Part shown: positions 8,519-17,933 of the stretch, piece by piece
How positions within the stretch are numbered: the stretch's first letter is position 1
Layout of the letters: every line of letters begins with the position of its first letter
Origin: Sedimenticola selenatireducens
GTDB lineage: Bacteria; Pseudomonadota; Gammaproteobacteria; Chromatiales; Chromatiaceae
Length of the DNA: 64,000 nt
Assembly (NCBI RefSeq): GCF_007625115.1
Contig: NZ_VMNH01000007.1
Location: forward strand, 124,001-188,000
Direction: 5' to 3'
Position numbers and translations under genes: made by a program
Notes under the pieces: generated by a model
Told to the model about the DNA's origin: nothing
The model's database searches: none
What the model saw: only the letters and a program-made list of their open reading frames with translations

Positions 8519-9982
8519 ATGTCGATCAGTTCTGTAATCAAATCCATACAAGACATCATGCGTAAGGATGCCGGCGTCGATGGTGATGCCCAGCGTCTGG
8601 GCCAGCTATCCTGGCTGCTGTTTCTGAAAGTGTTCGACGCCCAGGAAGAAGAGCTGGAGATGGAACTGGATAACTACCGTTTCCCCATCCCGGAAAAGTA
8701 CCTGTGGCGCAACTGGGCGGCCGATAACCAGGGCATGACCGGTGATGAACTGCTCGGATTCGTTAACGACCAGTTGTTCGGCGACCTGAAAAATTTCACT
8801 GCACCGATCGACAAAAACCCGCGGGGCTTTGTCGTCAAAGAAGCGTTCAGCGATGCCTTCAACTACATGAAGAATGGTACCCTGTTACGTCAGGTAATCA
8901 ACAAGCTCAATGAGATCGACTTCACCGATTCCAACGAGCGCCATATGTTCGGCGATATCTACGAACAGATCCTGCGTGACCTGCAAAGCGCCGGCAATGC
9001 CGGTGAGTTCTACACCCCCCGTGCCGTTACCCGCTTTATGGTCAACCGCATCGATCCCAAGCTGGGCGAAAGCATCATGGACCCGGCCTGCGGCACGGGC
9101 GGTTTTCTGGCCTGTTCCTTCGATCATGTAAAAGCCAACTACGTCAAAACGGCCGTCGACCATCAAACCCTGCAAAAGCAGATCCACGGCGTCGAGAAGA
9201 AGCAGCTGCCGCATCTGCTCTGTACCACCAACATGCTGTTACACGGTATCGAAGTGCCGGTGCAGATCAGACACGGCAACACCCTCAACAAGCCACTCTC
9301 CAGCTGGGACGAAGAAGTCGATGTGATCGTCACCAATCCGCCTTTTGGCGGCACCGAAGAGGACGGTATCGAGAAGAATTTCCCAGCCGAGCTTCAGACC
9401 CGCGAAACCGCCGACCTGTTTCTGCAGTTAATCATCGAAGTACTGGCAGAAAATGGCCGGGCCGCTGTGGTCTTGCCAGACGGCACCCTGTTTGGTGAAG
9501 GTGTAAAGACCAAGATCAAGAAGCTGCTGACTGAGGAGTGCAACCTGCACACCATTGTTCGCCTGCCCAATGGTGTGTTTAACCCCTATACCGGCATCAA
9601 GACCAACATCCTGTTTTTCACCAAGGGCCAGCCCACTAAAGAGGTCTGGTTTTACGAACACCCCTATCCCGAGGGCGTGAAGAACTACAACAAAACCAAA
9701 CCGATGCGCTTTGAGGAGTTCCAGACCGAGATCGACTGGTGGGGCGACGAGGCCGACGGTTTTGCCGCCCGGGTAGAGAACGAACAGGCCTGGAAGGTGG
9801 GCATCGACGAGATCATCGCCCGCAACTTCAATCTCGATATCAAGAACCCGCATGTGGGTGAGCAGGTGAGTCATGATCCCGACGAACTGTTGGCAGATTA
9901 TGCAGAGCAGCAACAACAGATCGGCGAGCTGCGTAACCAGCTGAAGAGGATTCTGGGCGATGCGCTGGGTAAGGGAGCGTAG
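8519..9982 (+). CDS. hsdM: type I DNA adenine methyltransferase M subunit
   Basis: The N6-adenine methyltransferase subunit, 487 residues from the chosen ATG. The start at 8519 gives the usual MSISSVIKSIQDIMR opening of the family and has an AAGAG ribosome site; in-frame ATGs at 8480 and 8498 are alternatives. An N-terminal helical HsdM_N domain (about 1-125) is followed by the methyltransferase domain, with SAM-binding motif DPACGTGGF at 188-196 and catalytic NPPF at 273-276. With HsdS it modifies the recognition site and forms the core of the restriction complex. It sits 69 nt after hsdR and its stop codon abuts hsdS. Confidence 0.95.
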   Translation: MSISSVIKSIQDIMRKDAGVDGDAQRLGQLSWLLFLKVFDAQEEELEMELDNYRFPIPEKYLWRNWAADNQGMTGDELLGFVNDQLFGDLKNFTAPIDKNPRGFVVKEAFSDAFNYMKNGTLLRQVINKLNEIDFTDSNERHMFGDIYEQILRDLQSAGNAGEFYTPRAVTRFMVNRIDPKLGESIMDPACGTGGFLACSFDHVKANYVKTAVDHQTLQKQIHGVEKKQLPHLLCTTNMLLHGIEVPVQIRHGNTLNKPLSSWDEEVDVIVTNPPFGGTEEDGIEKNFPAELQTRETADLFLQLIIEVLAENGRAAVVLPDGTLFGEGVKTKIKKLLTEECNLHTIVRLPNGVFNPYTGIKTNILFFTKGQPTKEVWFYEHPYPEGVKNYNKTKPMRFEEFQTEIDWWGDEADGFAARVENEQAWKVGIDEIIARNFNLDIKNPHVGEQVSHDPDELLADYAEQQQQIGELRNQLKRILGDALGKGA

Positions 9983-9984
9983 TG

Positions 9985-11892
9985 ATGGAGGCGTTAAAGA
10001 CCCAACCCGTTGTCACCAACAATCCGGCGGACCTGATAACCGATAATATCGATATCTGGACTTCAGCGATTAAGACACGCTCTGCCAGCGGGCGAGGCAG
10101 CGGCAAAAAACTCGACCTCTATGGAATCAAGAAACTGCGTGAGCTGATTCTTGAGCTGGCGGTGCGGGGTAAGCTGGTGCCGCAAGATGCCAGCGATGAG
10201 CCGGCGCCTGTGCTGCTAGCGAGCATTGCCTCAGAGAAGTCTCAACTGGTCAAAGAAAAGAAGATCCCTCGATCAAAGGTCTTACCGGATGTAACAGATG
10301 CTGAAAAGCCTTTTGAGCTTCCTGCTGGGTGGGGTTTAGCGCGACTAGGCAACCTCACGTCAAAGCTTGGCTCGGGAAGTACGCCGCGAGGCGGAAAGAA
10401 TGCCTATGTGGAAACGGGAATTCCTTTTCTACGTTCTCAAAACGTATGGAATGACGGCTTAAAGCTAGAAGACATAGCCTACATCCCCGAAGAAACGCAC
10501 CAGAAGATGGAGAAAACAAAGGTCACTCCCGGTGATGTTCTACTCAATATAACTGGAGCCTCCCTTGGGCGCTCCACGATCTTTCCAGAGGAGTTAGTTG
10601 AAGCAAATGTAAGTCAGCACGTGACAATCATTCGGCTTATCGAACCCCGAATGGGTCGATTCGTTCACCTCGGAATTCTTTCGCCAATGGTTCAGCGTCT
10701 TGTATGGGGGAGGCAGGTCGGAATGGCGATTGAGGGATTAAGCAAAAAAGTATTGAAGATGTTTGAGTTTCCAATTCCGCCGTTAACAGAACAACACCGC
10801 ATCGTCGCCAAAGTCGATGAACTGATGGCTCTGTGCGACCAGTTGGAGCAGCAAACCGAAGCCAGCATCGACGCCCACGCCACGCTGGTCGAAACCCTGC
10901 TGGCGACCCTCACCAACAGCGCCGACGATGTGCAGGACGCACAAGTGTCGCGGGAGGCAAGGACGCCGGGAGCGACCGCCGCCGAGCTGGAACAGAACTG
11001 GGCCCGCATGATGGCCACGGATGGCCGGAATGCCGACATTGCAGGAGCAAATGTCGGCCAGACCGTCTTCGACACCCTGTTCACCACCGACCACAGCATC
11101 GACCAGCTCAAGCAAACCGTCCTGCAACTGGCCGTCATGGGCAAACTCGTCCCCCAAGACCCCAACGACGAACCCGCCACTGTGCTGCTGAAAAAGATCG
11201 CGGCCGAAAAGGCGCAGCTGGTGAAAGAGAAGAAGATCAAGAAGCAAAAGGCACTGCCGCCGATTGGCGAGGACGAAAAGCCCTTTGCGCTGCCGCAGGG
11301 GTGGGAGTGGTGCCGATTGGATGATTACGCATACGTCTTTGCTGGGGCCTCGTTTAAGAGTGGTGATTTTACCAATACTGGTAGCACCAAGGTCATCAAA
11401 ATCACTAATGCCGGTGTTGGTGAGTTGTTGGAAACTGACGACTACCTCCCGGATGAATTTTTGGACAGTCATGCACAGTACGTTGTTCGTAAGGGAGACC
11501 TTATTCTGGCGCTGACTCGCCCCTACATTAGTACTGGTTTAAAAATAAGTAGATGCCCAAGTAGTTACGATAAGTCATTACTGAACCAGCGCGTCGCAGC
11601 AATTCGTTTAATAGACCAGTCTGCATTTTGTTTTTTGTATCTGAAAAGTTCGATTGTCCTTGATGGATACAAAAAACGATTTGGCGGTAGTGGATTACAG
11701 CCTAATCTTAAAATGAACGATGTTACTGATTTGACTTTGGCCGTGCCACCAACTGAAGAACAACACCGCATCGTTACCAAAGTCGACCAACTAATGACCC
11801 TCTGCGACCAGCTTAAAGCCCGCCTGCAACACGCCCAGGAAACCCAACTGCATCTGGCCGATGCGATGGTGGAGCAGGCGCTAATTCGATGA
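9985..11892 (+). CDS. hsdS: type I specificity subunit with two target-recognition domains
   Basis: The DNA-recognition subunit, 635 residues from the ATG at 9985; a GTG at 9982 overlapping the hsdM stop is an alternative. A GGGAG ribosome site precedes both. Two target-recognition domains (about residues 105-265 and 430-590) are each introduced by a similar helical arm (LAVRGKLVPQDASDEP and LAVMGKLVPQDPNDEP). Each ends with a matching PP-EQHRIV-KVD-LM-LCDQL helix, giving the pseudo-twofold symmetry of full-length HsdS. The two domains differ, so a bipartite asymmetric site is expected. The sequence does not tell which one. Confidence 0.93.
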   Translation: MEALKTQPVVTNNPADLITDNIDIWTSAIKTRSASGRGSGKKLDLYGIKKLRELILELAVRGKLVPQDASDEPAPVLLASIASEKSQLVKEKKIPRSKVLPDVTDAEKPFELPAGWGLARLGNLTSKLGSGSTPRGGKNAYVETGIPFLRSQNVWNDGLKLEDIAYIPEETHQKMEKTKVTPGDVLLNITGASLGRSTIFPEELVEANVSQHVTIIRLIEPRMGRFVHLGILSPMVQRLVWGRQVGMAIEGLSKKVLKMFEFPIPPLTEQHRIVAKVDELMALCDQLEQQTEASIDAHATLVETLLATLTNSADDVQDAQVSREARTPGATAAELEQNWARMMATDGRNADIAGANVGQTVFDTLFTTDHSIDQLKQTVLQLAVMGKLVPQDPNDEPATVLLKKIAAEKAQLVKEKKIKKQKALPPIGEDEKPFALPQGWEWCRLDDYAYVFAGASFKSGDFTNTGSTKVIKITNAGVGELLETDDYLPDEFLDSHAQYVVRKGDLILALTRPYISTGLKISRCPSSYDKSLLNQRVAAIRLIDQSAFCFLYLKSSIVLDGYKKRFGGSGLQPNLKMNDVTDLTLAVPPTEEQHRIVTKVDQLMTLCDQLKARLQHAQETQLHLADAMVEQALIR

Positions 11893-12794
11893 GCGAGGAC
11901 AAGAAGGCAGATAAACCCCCTCTCGGGGAAGATCACCAGCTTCCTCTGTTTGAATTCGATGCCGAGATTAAAGCACTCACCCATGAGCCCGCAGCTGAGG
12001 ATGAAGCTAGGACTGAGGAGAGCCCGTTTAGCAGGCACATTGTCTATGTCGATGAGAGTGGCGATCACAACTTACAAAGCATCGATCAAAGCTACCCGAT
12101 CTTTGTGCTGGCTTTCTGCGTGTTCCATAAACGCCACTACAGCGAAGCCATCGTGCCGGCGCTGGAGAAGTTCAAGTTCAATCACTTTGGCCACGACCAG
12201 GTGGTGCTGCATGAAAACGAGATTCGCCGGCGAAAGGGGGTGTTCAATATCTTCCAGAGCCGGGAGCACCAACACTCCTTTATGGATGAGCTGACCGGAA
12301 TTATCGAGTTCAGCAACTTCATCCTGATCAGCGCCACAATTGATAAACGCTCACTCAGTAAGCAGGACGCATCCGATAACGCCTATCACATCGCCCTGGG
12401 GCTCTGCATGGAAACGCTCTATGAGTTCCTGCAGGAAAAAGGCGAGCACGAAAAGAAGACCCATATCGTCGTTGAGTGTCGCGGCTCTAAAGAAGATACC
12501 GAGCTGGAGCTGGAGTTTCGCAGAATCTGTGACGGCAATAACCGTATGGGCATACCGTTGCCCTTTGAGATTCTCTTCGCCGATAAGAAAGTAATGTCTT
12601 CAGGGCTGCAGCTGGCCGACTTGGTGGCTAGGCCCATCGGTCTAAAGACATTGCGCCCTGAACAAGATAACCGAGCCTTTGAGGTGCTAAAGAAGAAGTT
12701 CTATTGCGATGGTGGCCGAGAGGATGTGGGCCAGGGCTATGAAGGACTAGGCATGAAGATTTTCCCTGCCCCAAAAAGCGAAAAACCCCGATGA
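11889..12794 (+). CDS. DUF3800 protein co-encoded with hsdS
   Basis: A 301-residue protein with the DUF3800 signature: an N-terminal strand followed by DESGD at residues 55-59 and a C-terminal LQLADLVA motif near 242. The two ends bring acidic residues together in a fold proposed to resemble RNase H. Residues 1-48 form a charged extension. Its ATG overlaps the hsdS stop by 4 nt, so it is translated with the restriction enzyme. DUF3800 genes are common in defence islands but have no settled biochemical role. Here it may be an accessory or back-up effector of the type I system. That role is inferred from gene order. Confidence 0.8.
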   Translation: MSEDKKADKPPLGEDHQLPLFEFDAEIKALTHEPAAEDEARTEESPFSRHIVYVDESGDHNLQSIDQSYPIFVLAFCVFHKRHYSEAIVPALEKFKFNHFGHDQVVLHENEIRRRKGVFNIFQSREHQHSFMDELTGIIEFSNFILISATIDKRSLSKQDASDNAYHIALGLCMETLYEFLQEKGEHEKKTHIVVECRGSKEDTELELEFRRICDGNNRMGIPLPFEILFADKKVMSSGLQLADLVARPIGLKTLRPEQDNRAFEVLKKKFYCDGGREDVGQGYEGLGMKIFPAPKSEKPR

Positions 12795-13409
12795 AACCAC
12801 CGAGGTTATAACGCCGACCGGGATTGCCCAATCCATTTGAGCCCATTATAGAGGGCATTTGGCCTCTTTTTCAAGCTTAGAGTAAACAAACGCCATCTTC
12901 TTCCTGCTGCGTATTCCCGGCCATTATGACCGCCCATTCTGTTTCATTATGTCCGGTGAAACGGCTCTGTTCAGAACCGCTGGTCACGATCTTATTATCA
13001 GCTCTAACATGCTGTAAATTAAATGTTTTATTCGGCATTCCCGATCCAGTTTGCAGGCCAGGAAAGACGGGGTACTGGCATGACTACACTGAAGAAAGGG
13101 TGGCACATCTATTTACTATTGAACACTATCTGTTGATTCCAGCTAGTCGATTGACTTGCGTCAAAGTCATCTAACGATATGGAGCGGACGTTTATCTTGT
13201 GGCTGTGCAACAAGGTTGCTGGCTGATAAACTCTGAAACATTAAGGAATGAGCTTCTATGGGCGGGATGCCTCACTCCAAAATTAGCCCTAAATATTGAA
13301 TACTCATAGAACAATGTAGCGGGATCGTCAATATATTCTACAGCTGTATATTATGACAAACGTGCGAGCCGAATAATCAGATATTAGAAGTCTTATTGAG
13401 ACACTTGGA
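12795..13409. other. intergenic region between the restriction operon and the HEPN gene
   Basis: About 0.6 kb without a supported gene. It holds a probable terminator just after the DUF3800 gene and, at its right end, AGCCGAATAA (13367-13376), which is repeated inverted at 14218-14227 on the other side of the HEPN gene. Short open frames here lack ribosome sites or family resemblance. No complete attC or attI site could be made out before the HEPN gene. Confidence 0.4.
12850..12871 (+). terminator. weak terminator after the hsd operon
   Basis: AGAGG (12850-12854) pairs with CCTCT (12863-12867) and is followed by a short T run to 12871. The stem is only 5 bp, so this is a candidate for the end of the hsdRMS-DUF3800 transcript. 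Confidence 0.4.
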
Positions 13410-14135
13410 ATGCAAAGCAACGTAACGCAAAAGTATATAGCCAGACTCGAGCATCTGATTCAGATTGGTTCCGATTTGCCAGAAATGAGCAAGCAAGTCG
13501 TTTCGGGTGGTAATTACGTTACCGGAGAAAAGCATTACCGCACGCGGCATTATGTGCCGAGCGATGAGTTCACTGAATGGAAAACAAACGTATTGTCACT
13601 TCTTGATGTGGTCGTGCCGGAATCCAGTATTCATCGAACATCGGTGGAACGCATTAACAGTCTCGCAAATGATCCCGGCTCAAAAAAGTTTGGTGTTTCC
13701 TTTTTGAAAGCAATTCTACAAGATTTCAAAGAAGGATTTCTCGACAACATCGAACACAAAATTGACGCAGAATTGAATGCTGACTTTCTGGTTCAGGCTG
13801 AATCTCTAATTGAGAAAGGGGTGGCCGAAAAATCCCATATACCAGCCGCTGTGATTGCTGGTGCGGTTCTTGAGCATGGTCTTCGAAGCATCTGTCATTC
13901 GCTCGAGCCGCCGGAGCCAGACGAAGCAAATGGCAAGCGTCTTATGCTCTCGGCATTGATTGATGCGCTTAAGAAAAGGGGTGCGTACAACGAACTAACA
14001 GCGAAGCAACTTCGATCATTCGCAGACATTCGCAACGCCGCCGCACATGGAAACTTTGACGAATTCACCCCAGACCAGGCGAAAAATATGGTTGCTGGCG
14101 TGGGTTCGTTCTTGGCGACGCATGCCCCGACATGA
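13410..14135 (+). CDS. HEPN-domain protein, possible gene cassette
   Basis: A 241-residue protein. The C-terminal third (about 125-235) is an all-helical HEPN-like domain with the R-x4-H motif Arg208-NAAA-His213, the catalytic signature of HEPN ribonucleases and also conserved in DUF4145-type proteins. The N-terminal 120 residues are unassigned. No partner nucleotidyltransferase (MNT) gene lies beside it, so this is not a classic MNT-HEPN toxin-antitoxin pair. It is read on the + strand without operon partners. An attC-like sequence follows its stop. A role as RNase-type defence effector is inferred. The start was chosen as the first ATG; the ribosome site is weak. Confidence 0.65.
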   Translation: MQSNVTQKYIARLEHLIQIGSDLPEMSKQVVSGGNYVTGEKHYRTRHYVPSDEFTEWKTNVLSLLDVVVPESSIHRTSVERINSLANDPGSKKFGVSFLKAILQDFKEGFLDNIEHKIDAELNADFLVQAESLIEKGVAEKSHIPAAVIAGAVLEHGLRSICHSLEPPEPDEANGKRLMLSALIDALKKRGAYNELTAKQLRSFADIRNAAAHGNFDEFTPDQAKNMVAGVGSFLATHAPT

Positions 14136-14139
14136 AGAC

Positions 14140-14226
14140 TTCTAACAATTGGTTGCATCCGACCGCTTTTCCGCTACGCCTTAGGCTACGCTGCAAAGCG
14201 GCGGCTGAAGCACATCGTTATTCGGC
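14140..14226 (+). other. attC-like cassette recombination site
   Basis: Starting just after the stop codon of the HEPN gene, TCTAAC (14141-14146) faces CGTTATT (14216-14222) across about 70 bp. The interior contains the nested stem CCGCTTT/AAAGCGG, at about 14163-14169 and 14194-14200, and a GCTACGC-rich loop. TAAC...GTTA ends with an imperfectly palindromic interior are the layout of integron attC sites. The outer boxes deviate from RYYYAAC/GTTRRRY at some positions. Confidence 0.5.
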
Positions 14227-14283
14227 TGAAGTCGAGTCTAATTGATACAAATAAATCAAGATAAAAAGGGATTACTTCAATAA

Positions 14284-17200
14284 ATGGCAACAGATGGAAA
14301 ACAGCTCAGTAATCCTTTTTCGACAGGCAGTGGTGGCGCAAGATTTGAGGCCAATATCCAAGCCACATTTGTTACCTTAATGTTAAGTGGTGGTTACGCC
14401 CCCTGCCTGCCCTCATGGCCAATCGTAGAAATAAAGCTGCAGGGCGCAGTAGCAGGCTATGGTACAGATGATCTGATAGTTTTCGTTGAAAATCCGGTAA
14501 ACAATGATCGCCGACGGTTACTTGGGCAGGTAAAAAACTCGATAGCAATTACCACCAAGAGCAAATTATTTGCCGAGGTTGTTCAAGCAGCCTGGAATGA
14601 TTTTAATAATCCCAATGTCTTTACTAAAGGAAAGGACGTAATTGCTCTAATTACAGGGCCAATCAATGCCACCGATACCGATGGGGTTAATGGGCTATTA
14701 GAACAAGCCCGCCATACACGCGATGCTGATGAGTTTTTAACCCAAGTAGATCGGGCTCATTTTTGCTCAGATAATGTCAGGAATAAACTGACAGCCTTTA
14801 AAGCACAGCTCAAAGTCGCCAATAAAGGCAGTGATGTTGAAGAACAGGACTTATACGAGTTCCTTAAACATTTTCATCTTCTCGGTTATGACCTTGCAAA
14901 AAAGGGAAGTGTAATTTCGTCACTGCTGAATTCGCATATTGCTCAGTTCAATAAGGATATCCCCGATAAAATTTGGTACCAGATAGTCAATGAGGTACAA
15001 GACTTTAATCAATATGCGGGGACAATCACTCTTGATACTCTACCAGATGATTTGGTCGAGCATTTCAGAGAGCCGGAGATCGCACATATACCTAAAGAGC
15101 TTGCCAAGGAAGAAGTAGAAGATGAGGTGCAGCCAGTTGCAACTGATTGGAATCAGCATGCATCTGCTCAAAAGCTGGCAGTTGCAAATCTAATCGGAAG
15201 TTGGAAAGAAAGCAATGAGGCAGACGTCGCGATTGTCACGCAGATAGTTGGAGAGGACTACAACAGCTGGATAGTTGATCTGCGAGAGACCTTGCAAGTT
15301 CATGATTGTCCGTTGTCTTACAAAAATGGTTTATGGGGCTTCAAAGATCGTTTGAAATCCTGGCTGGAGTTAGGGGGCAGGCTTTTTGACGATCACTTGG
15401 ATACTTTCAAAGCCGTTGCCCTAGAGGTTCTCCGAATTGAGGATCCTTCTTTTGAGCTGCCTGGTGAAGAGCGATACGCTGCTGCCATCCACGGAAAGGT
15501 GTTTCCGCATTCTGGCAATTTGCGTGAGGGCTTGGCGGAAGCATTAGCGCTTATTGGTAGTCGGGCAACCTCTTTAATTAATAGCACTCAGGGTAAGGCA
15601 GATGCTATTGCGGCATTATCAGTGCGTGAATTGTTCGAGGAAAGTGATTGGGCCCGCTGGGGAAGCCTGAACAGCTTGCTACCAATCCTTTCAGAAGCGA
15701 ACCCAAATGAGTTTCTATCGGCTGTAGAAAATGCTATAGCCTCCACACCTTCACCCTTTGATAGGTTATTTGAGCAAGAAGATACGGGGGTTTTCGGCAG
15801 AAACTATATTACTGGTCTTCTATGGGCGCTTGAGGGTATCGCCTGGGAGGAGACTTACTTGAGCCGCACTGCGGTTGTTTTAGCAGAGATAGCCTCACAT
15901 GACCCGGGCGGTAACTGGGCAAATAGGCCCGGTAATTCGCTGACAGATATTTTTCTTCCATGGTTACCACATACTTTAGCTTCCATTGAAAAGCGACAGG
16001 CAGCACTTAAGACAATCTGTGCTGAGCAGCCCGAAGTCGGTTGGAAGTTGCTGGAGAGCTTACTTCCAAATCAACATTCAACGACTACCGGAACCCATAA
16101 ACCGAGCTGGAGAGAAACGATACCTGATGAATGGGAGAAAGGTGTTACGAATAACGAATATTGGGAGCAGTCTCGGTTTTGTGCTGAATTGATTGTTGAG
16201 CAGGCGGGCTTTGATATCGTTAAGCTCGCGTCTTTGGCGGGTAACTATGATCACTTGCCACCACCTACCTCTGAAATGTTGAGAGATAAGCTGGTATCTG
16301 AGCATTGTTTAAAGCTCTCTGAGCAAGAGCGTTTGCCAATCTGGGCTGCTTTGTGCAAATTAATTGCCCGCCACCGCCGTTTTTCAGATGCTAAGTGGTC
16401 CTTGGGTGATGATTCTCTGCTTCCTATCGAGGAAATAGCGAGTCAACTGGCGCCAAAAAGCCCTAGCTTACTGAATATTCGTCTGTTTTCAGATGCTGAT
16501 ACTTATCTCTATGAAGGCGATGGAGATTGGCAGGAAGAACAAGAGAAATTATTCCAAATACGGAAAGCGGCCATAGGGGATATCTTGGGCGAAGGAGGTC
16601 TCCCTCAGGTACTAGAGTTTGCTATGACAGTTTCCAATGCCCATCTTGTGGGTGACGTGCTGGCGGATATGGATCAACCTGAGTTTGATGCAGAACTCTT
16701 ACCCTGTTTTCTGGATATGGCAGATCAAAAGCTTTGGTCGTTCGTTGCTGCCTATGCATGGCGTCGGAGGTTCATGGGTAACTGGCAGTGGTTTGATGAT
16801 ATTAACAAGGCAGGCTGGGAGCCAAAGCAGATAGCCTTACTGCTGTGTGCTTTGCCATTTGAGAGAAATGCCTGGGATAGAGCTGCACAGTTGCTTGGTG
16901 AAGTCGAAAATGAGTACTGGAATAACACCAGCGCCAATACCTATCAGACAGAGGACGATACTGAGTATGCTCTCGGGAAGTTGCTTGAATTCGGCAGGCC
17001 AAATGCTGCGATTGAAGGGTTGACGAGAGATTTATATATGAAGAAAGATATCAACCCAGAATTGGCCTGTGACGCTTTGTTGGCGCTAGTACAGGCTGAA
17101 GAGCCTACTGGAAGAATTGACAGCTACCACATCACCGAAATCATTAAAGCTCTTCAAGAGAATGCTGCTACCGATCAAGATAAGCTCTTTCATGTTGAAT

Positions 17201-17832
17201 GGGCATATGTGTCTTTGCTAGACAGTCACAGTGATGGTTCCCCAATCACATTAGAAAATAGGCTAGCTTCCGACCCCGGCTTTTTCTGTGAGCTTATTCA
17301 ATTGATCTATCGTGCTGAGGGCGCAGAGCCAGAAGAGTCTTCCGAGCAGCGTCGTAATATTGCCACTAATGCATACCGTTTACTTTCTACATGGAAAGTT
17401 GTCCCTGGCGCTCGGGCGGATGGAGAATTCGAACCAAATGCGTTTACGGAATGGCTGACTGCTATGGAAGAGATAGTCAAAGCCTCGGGGCATTATGATG
17501 TTGCGATGATTCAGCTTGGGGATGTGCTCGTCAATTCCCCAGAGGGACCAGATGGCTTATGGATTCACCCAGTGATTGCAGAAGCAATAAATAGCAGAGA
17601 GCGTTCTAGCCTACGCGATGGATATAGCACGGGTATTCATAACTCCAGAGGAGTCCACACAGTTGACCCGGAAGCTAAGCCTGAGAGAGCGCTAGCCGAA
17701 AAGTATCGACAGAGAGCCCATCAGGTCGAGAATGCTGGATACCAACGATTAGCTACGACATTACGGGGTGTAGCCGATAGTTATGATCGGGATGCTGAAC
17801 AAATCATTTCGCGCGGTGGTGTTCCACATTGA
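14284..17832 (+). CDS. large protein with restriction-nuclease-like N-terminus and long helical C-terminus
   Basis: A 1182-residue protein. Residues about 10-130 look like a PD-(D/E)XK nuclease of the Cap4/Mrr-like type: a NPFSTGSGG opening, Glu22, Asp62-Asp63 (GTDDLIVF) and Gln82-x-Lys84 (GQVKN). From about residue 300 to the end the chain appears to be a continuous array of helical pairs with scattered conserved patches (for example HDPGGNWANRP near 540 and GLWIHPVIAEA near 1097), like a sensor solenoid. No Walker A or B motif is visible, so it lacks the STAND ATPase that often joins such nuclease and sensor parts. It stands alone and is followed by an attC-like site. A single-gene defence role is an inference; I know of no assigned function. 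Confidence 0.7.
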   Translation: MATDGKQLSNPFSTGSGGARFEANIQATFVTLMLSGGYAPCLPSWPIVEIKLQGAVAGYGTDDLIVFVENPVNNDRRRLLGQVKNSIAITTKSKLFAEVVQAAWNDFNNPNVFTKGKDVIALITGPINATDTDGVNGLLEQARHTRDADEFLTQVDRAHFCSDNVRNKLTAFKAQLKVANKGSDVEEQDLYEFLKHFHLLGYDLAKKGSVISSLLNSHIAQFNKDIPDKIWYQIVNEVQDFNQYAGTITLDTLPDDLVEHFREPEIAHIPKELAKEEVEDEVQPVATDWNQHASAQKLAVANLIGSWKESNEADVAIVTQIVGEDYNSWIVDLRETLQVHDCPLSYKNGLWGFKDRLKSWLELGGRLFDDHLDTFKAVALEVLRIEDPSFELPGEERYAAAIHGKVFPHSGNLREGLAEALALIGSRATSLINSTQGKADAIAALSVRELFEESDWARWGSLNSLLPILSEANPNEFLSAVENAIASTPSPFDRLFEQEDTGVFGRNYITGLLWALEGIAWEETYLSRTAVVLAEIASHDPGGNWANRPGNSLTDIFLPWLPHTLASIEKRQAALKTICAEQPEVGWKLLESLLPNQHSTTTGTHKPSWRETIPDEWEKGVTNNEYWEQSRFCAELIVEQAGFDIVKLASLAGNYDHLPPPTSEMLRDKLVSEHCLKLSEQERLPIWAALCKLIARHRRFSDAKWSLGDDSLLPIEEIASQLAPKSPSLLNIRLFSDADTYLYEGDGDWQEEQEKLFQIRKAAIGDILGEGGLPQVLEFAMTVSNAHLVGDVLADMDQPEFDAELLPCFLDMADQKLWSFVAAYAWRRRFMGNWQWFDDINKAGWEPKQIALLLCALPFERNAWDRAAQLLGEVENEYWNNTSANTYQTEDDTEYALGKLLEFGRPNAAIEGLTRDLYMKKDINPELACDALLALVQAEEPTGRIDSYHITEIIKALQENAATDQDKLFHVEWAYVSLLDSHSDGSPITLENRLASDPGFFCELIQLIYRAEGAEPEESSEQRRNIATNAYRLLSTWKVVPGARADGEFEPNAFTEWLTAMEEIVKASGHYDVAMIQLGDVLVNSPEGPDGLWIHPVIAEAINSRERSSLRDGYSTGIHNSRGVHTVDPEAKPERALAEKYRQRAHQVENAGYQRLATTLRGVADSYDRDAEQIISRGGVPH

Positions 17833-17837
17833 GGAGC

Positions 17838-17909
17838 CGTATAACAAGCCAATGCACTCGGAAATTTTACTCGCTTCGCTCCTAATGTACGGTGAGTGGT
17901 GCGTTAAGA
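17838..17909 (+). other. attC-like cassette recombination site
   Basis: Nine bases after the stop codon of the 14284 gene, TATAACAAGCC (17840-17850) faces GTGGTGCGTTAAG (17897-17909). TAAC pairs with GTTA, and GCACTC near the left end pairs imperfectly with GAGTGGTGC. The middle contains CTCGCTTCGCTCC, the kind of loop common in chromosomal integron attC sites. The length of about 70 bp is in the attC range. Box matches are imperfect. Confidence 0.55.
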
Positions 17910-17933
17910 GTTTAGTCAAAGTACGAATCATCT

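Noticed and set aside
10692-11472. Two long minus-strand frames opposite hsdS
   Set aside because: They lie wholly inside hsdS, which is continuous and carries all family motifs. Their products are low in complexity and match nothing recognisable.
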